Origin: Allomuricauda sp. ARW1Y1
GTDB lineage: Bacteria; Bacteroidota; Bacteroidia; Flavobacteriales; Flavobacteriaceae
Reading direction: 5' to 3'
Assembly (NCBI RefSeq): GCF_013407935.1
Contig: NZ_JACBZU010000001.1
Location: 992,001-1,056,000 of the forward strand
DNA length: 64,000 nucleotides
The notes under the pieces: model-generated
The model's input: only the letters and a program-made list of their open reading frames with translations
Told to the model about the DNA's origin: nothing
Database searches by the model: none
Made by a program: the position numbers and the translations under genes
In this document: positions 1-8,430 of the stretch, in pieces
How positions within the stretch are numbered: the first letter of the stretch is position 1
Layout of the letters: every line of letters begins with the position of its first letter

Positions 1-330
1 ATGTTCGATGAATTGACCAACGTACAGGTCTTGATGACCGTATTTGCGATCATAGCAGGTTTGGCACAATTGGTATTTGTATACAACTTTATCTCCAGTA
101 TTTTCTACGGAAAGCGAGGACCGGTCAACCCTTGGAGTTCCAATACGTTGGAGTGGACAACACCTCAGGAGCATATCCACGGAAACTGGCCTGGTGAAAT
201 CCCTCACGTATACCGTTGGGCATACGATTACAGTAAAACTTACGAAAATGGGGAGTACATCATTGCAGGGCAGGATTTTGTACCACAGAACGTACCGCTG
301 CAGGCAAATGAGGAAGAACTCAACCATTAA
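1..330 (+). CDS. ctaD: Cytochrome c oxidase subunit I, C-terminal fragment
   Basis: This is the last ~109 residues of the haem-copper oxidase subunit that carries haem a, haem a3 and CuB. The reading frame is open from the first base, so the gene begins upstream of the window; the ATG at position 1 is very unlikely to be the real start. What is visible is a final membrane helix (about residues 10-36) and the soluble tail with the family-typical NPWSSNTLEWTTP and GEIPHVYRWAYDYS stretches. It fits with the oxidase subunits III and IV and assembly factors at 20-25 kb, although sprA and other genes lie between. A strong hairpin terminator follows 25 bases after the stop. The catalytic histidines lie outside the window, so activity cannot be judged here. 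Confidence 0.88.
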   Translation: MFDELTNVQVLMTVFAIIAGLAQLVFVYNFISSIFYGKRGPVNPWSSNTLEWTTPQEHIHGNWPGEIPHVYRWAYDYSKTYENGEYIIAGQDFVPQNVPLQANEEELNH

Positions 331-355
331 GATATAGATTAATAGATTTTAAAAG

Positions 356-384
356 GCCCGTTCCATATTGGACGGGCTTTTTTT
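356..384 (+). terminator. Rho-independent terminator after oxidase subunit I
   Basis: An 8-bp stem (356-363 with 370-377, one G.T pair, loop of six) is followed directly by seven T residues. It closes the oxidase subunit I transcript before the DUF2807 gene. Confidence 0.85.
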
Positions 385-438
385 GTGATGACATTCTTTG
401 AGGTGAATTGTATATCTTTAAATACATTTCCCCCATAA

Positions 439-1278
439 ATGAAACTAACTATCATGAAAAAGTTGCTTATTCTATTGTTGATAGCATCTCCACTTTGGAT
501 GCAGGCCCAGCGTAAACCCAAAATCAAGGGCAGCCGTATTGTCACCCAGGTCAGTGAGGAACTGCCGCCTTTTGATGCCATAGTACTGAACGACGACCTC
601 AAAATCAATTTGAAAAAATCTTTGGGTACCGGGTTTCATCTTATTGCGGATGATAACCTTATCGATGTTCTCAAATTTGAAGTACAGGACGGTAAGCTGG
701 TCATTAGTTCTTATTACAACATCACAGCCAAAAAGCAGCTGGAAATAACGGTAGATTATACCGAGCTGAAAGCTATCACCGTAAAAAATGGAACGATGGT
801 TTCCAAGGATGTCATTGAATCCAATGAGCTGTTTGTGGATGGCTTTAACAATGCCAAAATGGATATTAAGGCCAATGCCGCCGTGATGGACATCAATTTG
901 GAAGACACGAGCAGTGGTGATTTTCACACCGAGGTCGATTCTTTGAACATCAATTTGAACAAAAGGGCACGGGCCTACGTGTATGCACAGATCAATTCAG
1001 GAATAGTGGATCTGGAAGGCAATGCGTCTCTGGCCATGGAAGGTACTTCGGATAAGATACAGATCAATGCTATGGATTATGCCAAGTACAAGGGCGAAAC
1101 GATGCAAATCAGTTCATGTCGTTTAGAGATTGCTGGAAACGCCGACGCCAGGGTGTACGCCTTTGGCGATATCAGCATCAAGTCATCCGGGGATTCGGGT
1201 ATTCACTTATATGGAGCGCCAAAAATCACTATTGAAGAGTTTTTGGGAAGGTCCCAATTGATCAAAAAGGAAGACTAA
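439..1278 (+). CDS. Secreted DUF2807 (GIN domain) protein
   Basis: A 279-residue exported protein of unknown function. The N-terminus is a signal peptide (basic MKLTIMKK, then a hydrophobic run ending near ASPLWMQA, about residue 23). The rest is a series of short beta-rich repeats with regularly spaced V/I-x-V/I and N/G turns, as in DUF2807/GIN 'auto-transporter adhesin head' proteins common in Bacteroidota. A second ATG six codons in (454) would also give a good signal peptide. It is probably a periplasmic or surface beta-solenoid; no catalytic residues are evident. A weak promoter-like TATCTTTA lies at 413-420. Its stop codon overlaps that of the convergent acyl-CoA oxidase gene by four bases. 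Confidence 0.75.
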   Translation: MKLTIMKKLLILLLIASPLWMQAQRKPKIKGSRIVTQVSEELPPFDAIVLNDDLKINLKKSLGTGFHLIADDNLIDVLKFEVQDGKLVISSYYNITAKKQLEITVDYTELKAITVKNGTMVSKDVIESNELFVDGFNNAKMDIKANAAVMDINLEDTSSGDFHTEVDSLNINLNKRARAYVYAQINSGIVDLEGNASLAMEGTSDKIQINAMDYAKYKGETMQISSCRLEIAGNADARVYAFGDISIKSSGDSGIHLYGAPKITIEEFLGRSQLIKKED

Positions 1279-3533
1279 CCCTGTTGGGCAATGGGCGCGG
1301 TAAGGCAATGACTTGGAATGCCAAAGCCATCTACCAAAACTTCGATGTGTGGCCTCAATTCTGTGGATAATCGCTCCACGCGTTGGCGTATCGCCTTGGA
1401 TTTAGTACTGCCAATATAACCTTGCTCCAGATACCATCGTGCATCCGAATTGATTTGATCCAAAGCATAAAGGCACCCGAGTTTCTCCAGTAGTCCGCCA
1501 TACTTAACGTCCGTCACATTTTGATACCGTTCACAGTAGATACTATAGGCCAACTCTACACTGTACGCCTTGCCCAGCGCCAATAAATGGGTCTGTACCT
1601 TTAAAAATGCTTGGTAGGATGGAATCCCTTTTTTAATGTAATTGCGGATGCGCATGGCCAAGGTATAGGTCAATCTTCGGGTGCGATAGTCGAACGCATG
1701 CTTGTGGAACTTGGGATTGTACAGATGCTCGGCATCCACTTTATTGGAGTAGAGCGGGTTGATTGCTGTTAACTTGTCCGAAAGCTGGGTCTGTAACAGT
1801 TTAAGTACCGAAGCAAACCCTGCACTGTTGAATTCAGAACGAAAATCGGATAATATGCCTTTGGCGGCCAACTGAAGCAATACGGTGTTGTCCCCTTCAA
1901 AAGTGGTGAAGATATCCACATCCCCTTTTAAGTCCGCGATTCGGTTTTCCAAAAGGTAGCCCTTTCCTCCGCAGGCCTCGCGACATTCCTGAATGGTTTC
2001 GTTGGCAAACCAAGTGATAATGGACTTTAATCCTGCCACTTGTGTCTCGATAACCCGTTTGTCGGGTTGCGACTCATCACTGTAGCGCTCCATCATTTCA
2101 TCCAAGGTAAAGTGGTACACATAGGCACCTGCAATAGCGGGCGTGAGTCTGATCTGATGGGTGGGGTAATCCATGATCAAATCTTCCTGCACTTTGACGT
2201 TATCGTTGAACTGCCGCCGGTTCAGAGCATGTTTTACGGCAATGGCAAGCGCCATTTTGCTACCTCCCAGGGCACCGCGAGCCACACAGATGCGTCCGCC
2301 GACCAAAGTGCCCAACATGGTAAAAAATCGTTTGTTCGGATTCTTGATGGATGAAAAGTAGGAACCATCTTCCTGTATCTCCCCGTACTTGTCCAGCAGG
2401 TTTTTCCTTGGGACCTTCACATTGTTGAACCATATTTTCCCATTGTCCACGCCGTTCAAGCCCAGTTTGTAGCCGTTGTCCTCAATGGTCACGCCTTCAA
2501 GCAACTCGTGTTTTTCATTTCGGAGCGGAACCAAGATGGCATGGACACCTTCATTTTTTCCATTCACGATCAATTGGGCAAAAACCGTGGCTATTTTGGA
2601 GTGCAGCGCATTGCCGATGTATTCCTTGTTATCATTTTTGCCCGGGGTTTGTATGATGATGCTATCTGATTCTTTTTCGTAGGTGGCCGTAGTTTTAATG
2701 CCTCGTACATTGGAACCGTGACCGGTTTCTGTCATGGCGAAGCACCCCAAAAGTTTAGTGCTGCCCGCATCCGTCAAGTAATGGTCGTGGTGCTTCTTTG
2801 TTCCCAGTTTTTGGATACTTCCGCCAAACAACCCAAATTGCACACCGAACTTAACGGCCAAACTGCCATCCACAAACATCAAGTGTTCAAAAATGGCTGC
2901 GTACGAAGGCATATCTCCCGTTCCGCCGTAAGCATTGGGGTAGGCCATGGCCCCATAACCAGCTTCGCCCAATAACTGGACTTGGTGCAAAACCCTTTTT
3001 CTGAAGTCGTCCTTATTCCTTATGATTTGCCATGTAAAATCGGGTTGGTCCAAAAAACGCCTAAATTCATCCACAACATTCGCATGAGTCCCTTTTAAAA
3101 TACCATCCAACATATCGGGCTTGTATTCATCAGAAGTTTTTTCGTGCACGACCTCCACATCAAAAAGATGGTTGTAATGGTTGGGTTGTATTCCCAAATG
3201 AACCTCAATGTGCTTTAGTTGTTCGTTGATGTCCTTTGTGCCCACCAAACGTTGGCAAAGTGAAGTCAGCGGGTAGGTGTCACTTTCAATAAGTTTTACT
3301 TCCGAATGGTCAATGGTAAGCTTCCAATGCTTGATTTCATTGTCCTTCGGCGGCTTATCCTTGATCAACCACTTTTTCAACTGTTGCTTTTCCTTAGCGC
3401 TAATGGAAGCATCGCGCTCAATGGCATTCTGGACTACGGATACTTCTGAAGCTGAAAGCAGGTCGTCCGACCAAATGACATAAAAAAATGGGATGTATTG
3501 TAGAATTCCTTCGGAATAGGTAGTAGTCAACAT
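1275..3533 (-). CDS. Acyl-CoA oxidase / dehydrogenase family flavoenzyme
   Basis: A 752-residue flavoprotein of the acyl-CoA oxidase type, expected to introduce the trans-2 double bond into acyl-CoA in fatty acid beta-oxidation. The central region has the family motif CFAMTETGHGSNV (flavin and substrate contacts), and further on FTTFEGDNTVLLQ, where the Glu occupies the position of the catalytic base of acyl-CoA oxidases. The length and helical C-terminal third (ACOX domain) match oxidases rather than the ~380-aa dehydrogenases. I place the start at 3533 (MLTTTYSEGILQYIPFF); the frame stays open for 36 more codons, but that extension is hydrophobic and unlike the family. Whether oxygen or an electron-transfer flavoprotein is the acceptor cannot be told from sequence. 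It stands alone, divergent from ruvB and convergent with the DUF2807 gene. Confidence 0.85.
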   Translation of the reverse strand: MLTTTYSEGILQYIPFFYVIWSDDLLSASEVSVVQNAIERDASISAKEKQQLKKWLIKDKPPKDNEIKHWKLTIDHSEVKLIESDTYPLTSLCQRLVGTKDINEQLKHIEVHLGIQPNHYNHLFDVEVVHEKTSDEYKPDMLDGILKGTHANVVDEFRRFLDQPDFTWQIIRNKDDFRKRVLHQVQLLGEAGYGAMAYPNAYGGTGDMPSYAAIFEHLMFVDGSLAVKFGVQFGLFGGSIQKLGTKKHHDHYLTDAGSTKLLGCFAMTETGHGSNVRGIKTTATYEKESDSIIIQTPGKNDNKEYIGNALHSKIATVFAQLIVNGKNEGVHAILVPLRNEKHELLEGVTIEDNGYKLGLNGVDNGKIWFNNVKVPRKNLLDKYGEIQEDGSYFSSIKNPNKRFFTMLGTLVGGRICVARGALGGSKMALAIAVKHALNRRQFNDNVKVQEDLIMDYPTHQIRLTPAIAGAYVYHFTLDEMMERYSDESQPDKRVIETQVAGLKSIITWFANETIQECREACGGKGYLLENRIADLKGDVDIFTTFEGDNTVLLQLAAKGILSDFRSEFNSAGFASVLKLLQTQLSDKLTAINPLYSNKVDAEHLYNPKFHKHAFDYRTRRLTYTLAMRIRNYIKKGIPSYQAFLKVQTHLLALGKAYSVELAYSIYCERYQNVTDVKYGGLLEKLGCLYALDQINSDARWYLEQGYIGSTKSKAIRQRVERLSTELRPHIEVLVDGFGIPSHCLTAPIAQQG

Positions 3534-3619
3534 AGTTGTAACTTGATAGATTTGTGCTTTTTCTAAGATAAGCCATAGAAACAAAAGAACCCACTGCCAG
3601 TGTATTTTTATCAGGATCG

Positions 3620-3650
3620 TTTCGGGTCGCTTTGTTTTCAATTATATTTG
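3620..3650 (+). promoter_or_regulatory. Putative ruvB promoter (TAnnTTTG type)
   Basis: TATATTTG at 3643-3650 matches the Bacteroidota -7 consensus TAnnTTTG exactly. The upstream element is weak (TTTC at 3620-3623, 19 bases away). The -7 box ends eight bases before the ruvB ATG, so the transcript would be nearly leaderless. Confidence 0.4.
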
Positions 3651-3657
3651 TTGAAGC

Positions 3658-4680
3658 ATGAACGAGAATCTAGATCCATCCGCAGAAAACTTTTCGCCAG
3701 AAGAGCTCGATATTGAAAGAGCATTGCGTCCCGTCAGTTTTGATGATTTTACGGGACAGGCACAGGTATTGGAAAACCTAAAGGTTTTTGTGCAAGCGGC
3801 CAACTTAAGGGGAGAGGCTTTGGACCATACCCTATTTCATGGTCCCCCAGGGTTGGGAAAAACGACCTTGGCCCATATTTTGGCCAACGAGCTGGGCGTA
3901 AACATCAAAGTGACTTCTGGACCTGTACTGGATAAACCAGGGGATTTGGCTGGATTGTTGACCAATCTGGATGAGCGTGATGTGCTTTTTATTGATGAAA
4001 TCCACAGATTAAGTCCCATTGTGGAGGAGTACCTGTACTCTGCCATGGAGGACTATAAGATTGATATCATGATCGAAACGGGCCCCAATGCTCGTTCTGT
4101 GCAAATCAACCTCAGTCCTTTTACCTTGATCGGGGCAACTACCCGTTCGGGCTTGCTTACCGCACCGATGAGGGCCCGTTTTGGCATTCAGAGCCGTTTG
4201 GAATATTACAACACCGAATTGTTATCTACCATTGTGGAGCGGAGTGCCGAAATATTAAAAGTACCCATCACCACCGATGCGGCCATTGAAATTGCAGGCC
4301 GTAGCCGCGGAACCCCCAGAATATGTAACGCCCTTTTGCGAAGGGTGCGCGACTTTGCACAAATTAAAGGGAACGGCAATATTGACCTCGAAATATCGCA
4401 GTTTGGTCTCAAAGCGCTCAATGTAGATGCCCATGGTCTGGATGAAATGGACAACAAGATACTTACCACCATCATTGATAAATTCAAAGGCGGCCCCGTA
4501 GGAATCACCACATTGGCCACAGCAGTATCCGAAAGTGCCGAGACCTTGGAAGAGGTATACGAACCATTTTTGATACAACAAGGCTTTATTATGCGCACGC
4601 CAAGGGGTAGGGAGGTCACCGAGCTTGCCTACAAACACTTGGGCAAGATGAAAGGTGGAACCCAAGGCGGATTGTTTTGA
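3658..4680 (+). CDS. ruvB: Holliday junction branch migration helicase RuvB
   Basis: A 340-residue AAA+ motor that, with RuvA (encoded 6 kb downstream), drives branch migration of Holliday junctions in recombination repair. The Walker A motif GPPGLGKTT begins near residue 62 and Walker B FIDEIHRL near 111; sensor region GATTRSGLL and the C-terminal winged-helix ([17 protein letters not shown]) are intact. Length is normal for the family. It is transcribed away from the acyl-CoA oxidase gene. Separate ruvA and ruvB loci are usual in this phylum. Confidence 0.97.
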   Translation: MNENLDPSAENFSPEELDIERALRPVSFDDFTGQAQVLENLKVFVQAANLRGEALDHTLFHGPPGLGKTTLAHILANELGVNIKVTSGPVLDKPGDLAGLLTNLDERDVLFIDEIHRLSPIVEEYLYSAMEDYKIDIMIETGPNARSVQINLSPFTLIGATTRSGLLTAPMRARFGIQSRLEYYNTELLSTIVERSAEILKVPITTDAAIEIAGRSRGTPRICNALLRRVRDFAQIKGNGNIDLEISQFGLKALNVDAHGLDEMDNKILTTIIDKFKGGPVGITTLATAVSESAETLEEVYEPFLIQQGFIMRTPRGREVTELAYKHLGKMKGGTQGGLF

Positions 4681-4820
4681 CTTATCGCTTAACTTTTTTA
4701 AATCTTTTCGTAATTTTCTAGCTTGTTCGGTTTTACGGAGCGGTGCATTGGCATTCTCCAACAGTCGTACAGTTCCCAAACCTTAGCCTGCATGCCTGCC
4801 AACATGATTTGGAACAAACC

Positions 4821-5891
4821 ATGCGAAACACTTCACATCCCGACCCGATGCATTCAGGTGCATTCAAGAGCACTACCAAGCAAATAAAGAAGTTGTGTTG
4901 GCAACTTGGCATTGGTATGTTTTTAATGCTAGGATTGGGATTTTCGATCGTGCTCTTTGGATTCGGGGGAATACTTGAAAGCAATAGATATGTGAAACTT
5001 CCCGACGACGTTTACTACTTGGACTATAATGTTTACAATCTTTCCAATTCCGACAAAAATCAAAAAATCAGGGAGGGCTTTGAAATATTCAGGAATACCT
5101 CGGCCCATATTGGCCCCAAACAGCTAGATTCCACCCAAAGATTTGCTGGGAACAATCTGGCATGTGCAAGTTGCCACTTAAATGGAGGTACAAAACCCTA
5201 CGCCGCACCTTTGATAGGAGTGGTAAAAAGATTTCCACAATATCGAGGGCGCGAAAACACTATGGGAACCATCGAGGATCGCATCAATGGATGTTTGGAA
5301 CGTAGCATGAACGGAAGGGTAATGCCCGAGGATAGTGATAAAATGACATCATTATTGGCCTATCTGGAATGGTTAGGCAGGGCGGTTCCAATCGATGGAA
5401 ACATAAAGGGGCAAGGATTTTTAGCCATCGAAATACCCAATAGGGCGGTGGACTTGGACCATGGTGAAACTGTTTTTCAACACCATTGCGTGGAATGTCA
5501 CGGTCTGGACGGGCAAGGACAGACCCAAGAGGACGGCAGCTATCTTTATCCTCCTTTATGGGGCAATGATTCGTACAACAACGGGGCGGGAATGACGAGA
5601 GTGATCACTGCGGCACAATTCATCAAAAGCAATATGCCCTACGGAACCACTTTTGACAATCCTGTTCTGACCGATGAAGAGGCATATGATGTTGCCGGAT
5701 ATATAAATCAAAAATTGCGGCCAACAAAACCCAATCGGGAAGTGGATTTCCCTGATTTGACCAAAAAACCCGTTTCTACTCCCTATGGTCCGTATACCGA
5801 TAGCTTTAGTGAAGAACAACATCAGTTAGGGCCGTTCCAACCCATCATGGACTTTTACAAGGAGGAATATAACATTGTCAAAACCAAATAA
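4821..5891 (+). CDS. Membrane-anchored dihaem cytochrome c, TsdA-like
   Basis: A c-type cytochrome with two haem-binding sites, CASCH (about residues 115-119) and CVECH (223-227), after one N-terminal membrane anchor (LGIGMFLMLGLGFSIVLFGF). Between the haems it has IEDRINGCLERSMNG, the signature of thiosulfate dehydrogenase (TsdA) proteins; in characterised TsdA a cysteine about 43 residues after the haem-1 histidine is an axial ligand, and here Cys158 sits 39 residues after. This supports thiosulfate/tetrathionate chemistry but does not prove it; a general electron-carrier role is possible. Several in-frame ATGs exist (4743, 4821, 4848); 4821 gives a 356-aa protein with a short cytoplasmic head before the anchor. 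There is no partner sox gene in the window. Confidence 0.75.
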   Translation: MRNTSHPDPMHSGAFKSTTKQIKKLCWQLGIGMFLMLGLGFSIVLFGFGGILESNRYVKLPDDVYYLDYNVYNLSNSDKNQKIREGFEIFRNTSAHIGPKQLDSTQRFAGNNLACASCHLNGGTKPYAAPLIGVVKRFPQYRGRENTMGTIEDRINGCLERSMNGRVMPEDSDKMTSLLAYLEWLGRAVPIDGNIKGQGFLAIEIPNRAVDLDHGETVFQHHCVECHGLDGQGQTQEDGSYLYPPLWGNDSYNNGAGMTRVITAAQFIKSNMPYGTTFDNPVLTDEEAYDVAGYINQKLRPTKPNREVDFPDLTKKPVSTPYGPYTDSFSEEQHQLGPFQPIMDFYKEEYNIVKTK

Positions 5892-5932
5892 TTTTGGTTC
5901 GGGCAGCGTAAAACTATTCCTATCTTCGTGAC

Positions 5933-6853
5933 GTGAGTATCCAAAAACATACCCAACTCATCAAAGCTGAGGCCAAGCGTCTCGGATTTTTGTCGTGCGG
6001 TATTTCCAAAGCAGGATTTTTGGAGGAGGAAGCGCCCCGTTTGGAAAAATGGCTCAACCAAAACATGCATGGCGAAATGCAGTATATGGAAAACCATTTT
6101 GATAAACGATTGGACCCCACCAAATTGGTCGAAGGTTCCAAATCCGTGATATCCCTTTTGCTGAACTACTTTCCATCCGAACAGCAAAATCCGGATTCCT
6201 ATAAGATTTCCAAGTATGCCTACGGAATGGATTATCACTTTGTGATAAAGGATAAGTTGAAAAATCTTCTTCATTTCATTCAAGAAGAAATAGGGGAGGT
6301 GCACGGAAGGGCCTTTGTGGATTCAGCCCCGGTTTTGGACAAGGCTTGGGCAGCGAAAAGTGGTCTGGGGTGGATTGGGAAAAACAGTAACCTCCTTACC
6401 CAGCAGGTAGGCTCCTTTTATTTTGTCGCCGAACTCATCGTAGACCTGGAATTGGAATACGATGCTCCCGTTACCGACCATTGCGGAACCTGCACGGCCT
6501 GTATTGATGCTTGCCCTACCGAAGCCATTGTGCAGCCCTATGTGGTGGATGGCAGCAAGTGTATCTCCTACCTGACCATTGAGCTTAAAAATGAAATTCC
6601 TTCGGAATTTCAGAGTAAATTGGACGACTGGATGTTCGGTTGCGATGTGTGCCAGGATGTGTGTCCTTGGAACCGTTTTTCCAAATCGCACCGTGAACCT
6701 TTGTTTGACCCCAATCCCGAATTATTGTCCTTCACCAAAAAGGATTGGGAGGAAATTACGGAAGATGTTTTTAAAAAGGTGTTCCAGAAATCTGCAGTAA
6801 AGCGGACAAAGCTTTCTGGGCTTCGGCGAAACATCGACTTTCTCAAAGAATAA
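5933..6853 (+). CDS. queG: Epoxyqueuosine reductase QueG
   Basis: A 306-residue cobalamin-dependent iron-sulfur enzyme that reduces epoxyqueuosine to queuosine in tRNA. Two 4Fe-4S motifs are clear: [12 protein letters not shown] (Cys184, 187, 190, 194) and [10 protein letters not shown] (Cys237, 240, 244), with an extra Cys in GSKCISYL. The substrate/cobalamin region contains [22 protein letters not shown], the hallmark of the family. The start is a GTG at 5933; no ATG is found between it and conserved sequence, and the length fits QueG. It is a single gene between the dihaem cytochrome and an MFS transporter. Confidence 0.95.
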   Translation: MSIQKHTQLIKAEAKRLGFLSCGISKAGFLEEEAPRLEKWLNQNMHGEMQYMENHFDKRLDPTKLVEGSKSVISLLLNYFPSEQQNPDSYKISKYAYGMDYHFVIKDKLKNLLHFIQEEIGEVHGRAFVDSAPVLDKAWAAKSGLGWIGKNSNLLTQQVGSFYFVAELIVDLELEYDAPVTDHCGTCTACIDACPTEAIVQPYVVDGSKCISYLTIELKNEIPSEFQSKLDDWMFGCDVCQDVCPWNRFSKSHREPLFDPNPELLSFTKKDWEEITEDVFKKVFQKSAVKRTKLSGLRRNIDFLKE

Positions 6854-6919
6854 CATTTCACGCCCAATCAAATTCAAAAACTAGGCTTTCTGCAAGATAA
6901 AAAATGCTATATTGAGCAA

Positions 6920-6927
6920 TATTTTTG
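6920..6927 (+). promoter_or_regulatory. Putative -7 box for the MFS transporter gene
   Basis: TATTTTTG at 6920-6927 matches TAnnTTTG and lies 52 bases before the ATG. I see no convincing TTG element at the expected distance upstream, so the assignment is tentative. Confidence 0.3.
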
Positions 6928-6979
6928 AAGGATTCACATTTTTTCAAAGCTGATATTGCAGACCAACTAAAGGGATAGT

Positions 6980-8305
6980 ATGATCAAAATCAAGAAGCCC
7001 AAACTCAGTTTTTGGCAAATTTTCAATATGAATGTTGGGTTCCTTGGAATCCAGTACAGTTTCGGATTACAACAAAGTGCCATCAACCCTATCTTTCTTT
7101 TTTTGGGTGCCAAAGAGGAATTGTTACCCATTTTAAATATAGCCGGTCCAGTAACGGGTTTGATTGTACAGCCCATTATTGGTGCCATCTCGGATAAAAC
7201 TTGGTCGCCAAAATGGGGAAGACGGAAACCGTTTTTCCTAATAGGTGCGATTATGGGCAGTTTATGTCTGTTCTTGTTTCCATTGAGTCCGGCCCTGTGG
7301 TTCGCCGTAGGATTATTATGGATTTTGGATGTGGGGAACAATATGGCCATGGAACCCTATCGAGCCTTTGTCGGTGATAAATTGCCGGAATCACAGTTCA
7401 GTATCGGATATCAAATGCAGAGCCTTTTTGTAGGTGCTGGTATTCTATTGGCCAATGCCTCTATCTTTTTGTTCCAAGATTGGTTTGGTGGAGGTCTAGA
7501 AGTGGAAGGTGCAGTGCCCAAATGGCTGTACTATTCATTCTTTATTGGTTCCTTCCTTTCCATAGCCACCATTTTATGGTCGGTCGCAAAAACACCGGAA
7601 ATACCCCCAACCGATGAGGAGTTGGCAGATATCAATAAGCATAAGGCCCTGCCATTTGCGGAACGCTTTAAGGTGCCTTTTGTGGAAATAGCCCACGCCG
7701 TAAAGGATATGCCCAAGTTTATGTGGAAGCTCTCTGCTGTGTACCTTTTCCAATGGTACGCGTTATTTGTCTACTGGCAGTTTATTACTCCCTTGTTCAG
7801 GGTTTCATTAGGATATGACACCTCGGAAGCAGCAGCACAGGCCGCCAAAATGAGTACTACCTATAACGTGGTCACCGCTGTGGTCGCATTGGTATTGGTG
7901 CCATTGACGATGCGTTTTGGGGGCAAGAAAATTTACGCACTTAGTTTGTTCGGAACTGCAATCGCTCTTTTTGCCATACCCTACATCCAAGATCCGGTAT
8001 ATGTACTGTTTCCCATGGTGCTCTTCGGAATCGGTTGGGCGGCTATGATGGGTATACCTTACAGTATGGTCTCTAAAATTGTTCCACAAGAACGAAGGGG
8101 CGTTTATATGGGCATCTTAAATATGATGATCGTAATACCTATGGGTATACAGACCCTCTCTTTTGGGCCTATCTTTAAAAACTTGTTGGGAGCCAATTCG
8201 GTGAACGCCATGTTGTTCGCAGGAACCTGTTTTGTGATTGCCTCGGTTCTTGCCATGCGCCTCAACGTGAAAAAGGCGAAGGAGGAGTATCCGTTGGATG
8301 CTTGA
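6980..8305 (+). CDS. MFS transporter, sugar/cation (SLC45-like) type
   Basis: A 441-residue polytopic inner-membrane protein with about twelve hydrophobic helices. The first half carries GPVTGLIVQPIIGAISD followed by WGRRKPF, which is the loop 2-3 motif (RRKP form) seen in plant sucrose transporters and the bacterial maltose/sucrose importers related to SLC45. A corresponding RF GGKK loop occurs in the second half. A disaccharide with a cation is therefore the likely cargo. There are no sugar hydrolases or regulators beside it to support a specific substrate. Start at 6980 is supported by the short basic N-terminus MIKIKKPKLSFWQIF before helix 1. Confidence 0.8.
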   Translation: MIKIKKPKLSFWQIFNMNVGFLGIQYSFGLQQSAINPIFLFLGAKEELLPILNIAGPVTGLIVQPIIGAISDKTWSPKWGRRKPFFLIGAIMGSLCLFLFPLSPALWFAVGLLWILDVGNNMAMEPYRAFVGDKLPESQFSIGYQMQSLFVGAGILLANASIFLFQDWFGGGLEVEGAVPKWLYYSFFIGSFLSIATILWSVAKTPEIPPTDEELADINKHKALPFAERFKVPFVEIAHAVKDMPKFMWKLSAVYLFQWYALFVYWQFITPLFRVSLGYDTSEAAAQAAKMSTTYNVVTAVVALVLVPLTMRFGGKKIYALSLFGTAIALFAIPYIQDPVYVLFPMVLFGIGWAAMMGIPYSMVSKIVPQERRGVYMGILNMMIVIPMGIQTLSFGPIFKNLLGANSVNAMLFAGTCFVIASVLAMRLNVKKAKEEYPLDA

Positions 8306-8313
8306 TTCGATGG

Positions 8314-8340
8314 ATTGGTTTGACTTGGAACCAATTTCAT
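8314..8340 (+). terminator. Weak hairpin after the MFS transporter gene
   Basis: A 7-bp stem (8314-8320 with 8329-8335) follows the stop codon, but the T tract after it is broken. It may act as a modest terminator. Confidence 0.3.
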
Positions 8341-8430
8341 AAATTTTTAGGGCCAGACTAAAATTGATATTGGGGATGTTCCTTTAAAACCATGGAATAC
8401 CCTAACTTTACCTATTCATTTTTTGAATAT

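Noticed and set aside
3534-3641. 36-codon extension of the acyl-CoA oxidase
   Set aside because: A hydrophobic sequence not seen in the family, reaching almost to the ruvB promoter; the ATG at 3533 fits better.
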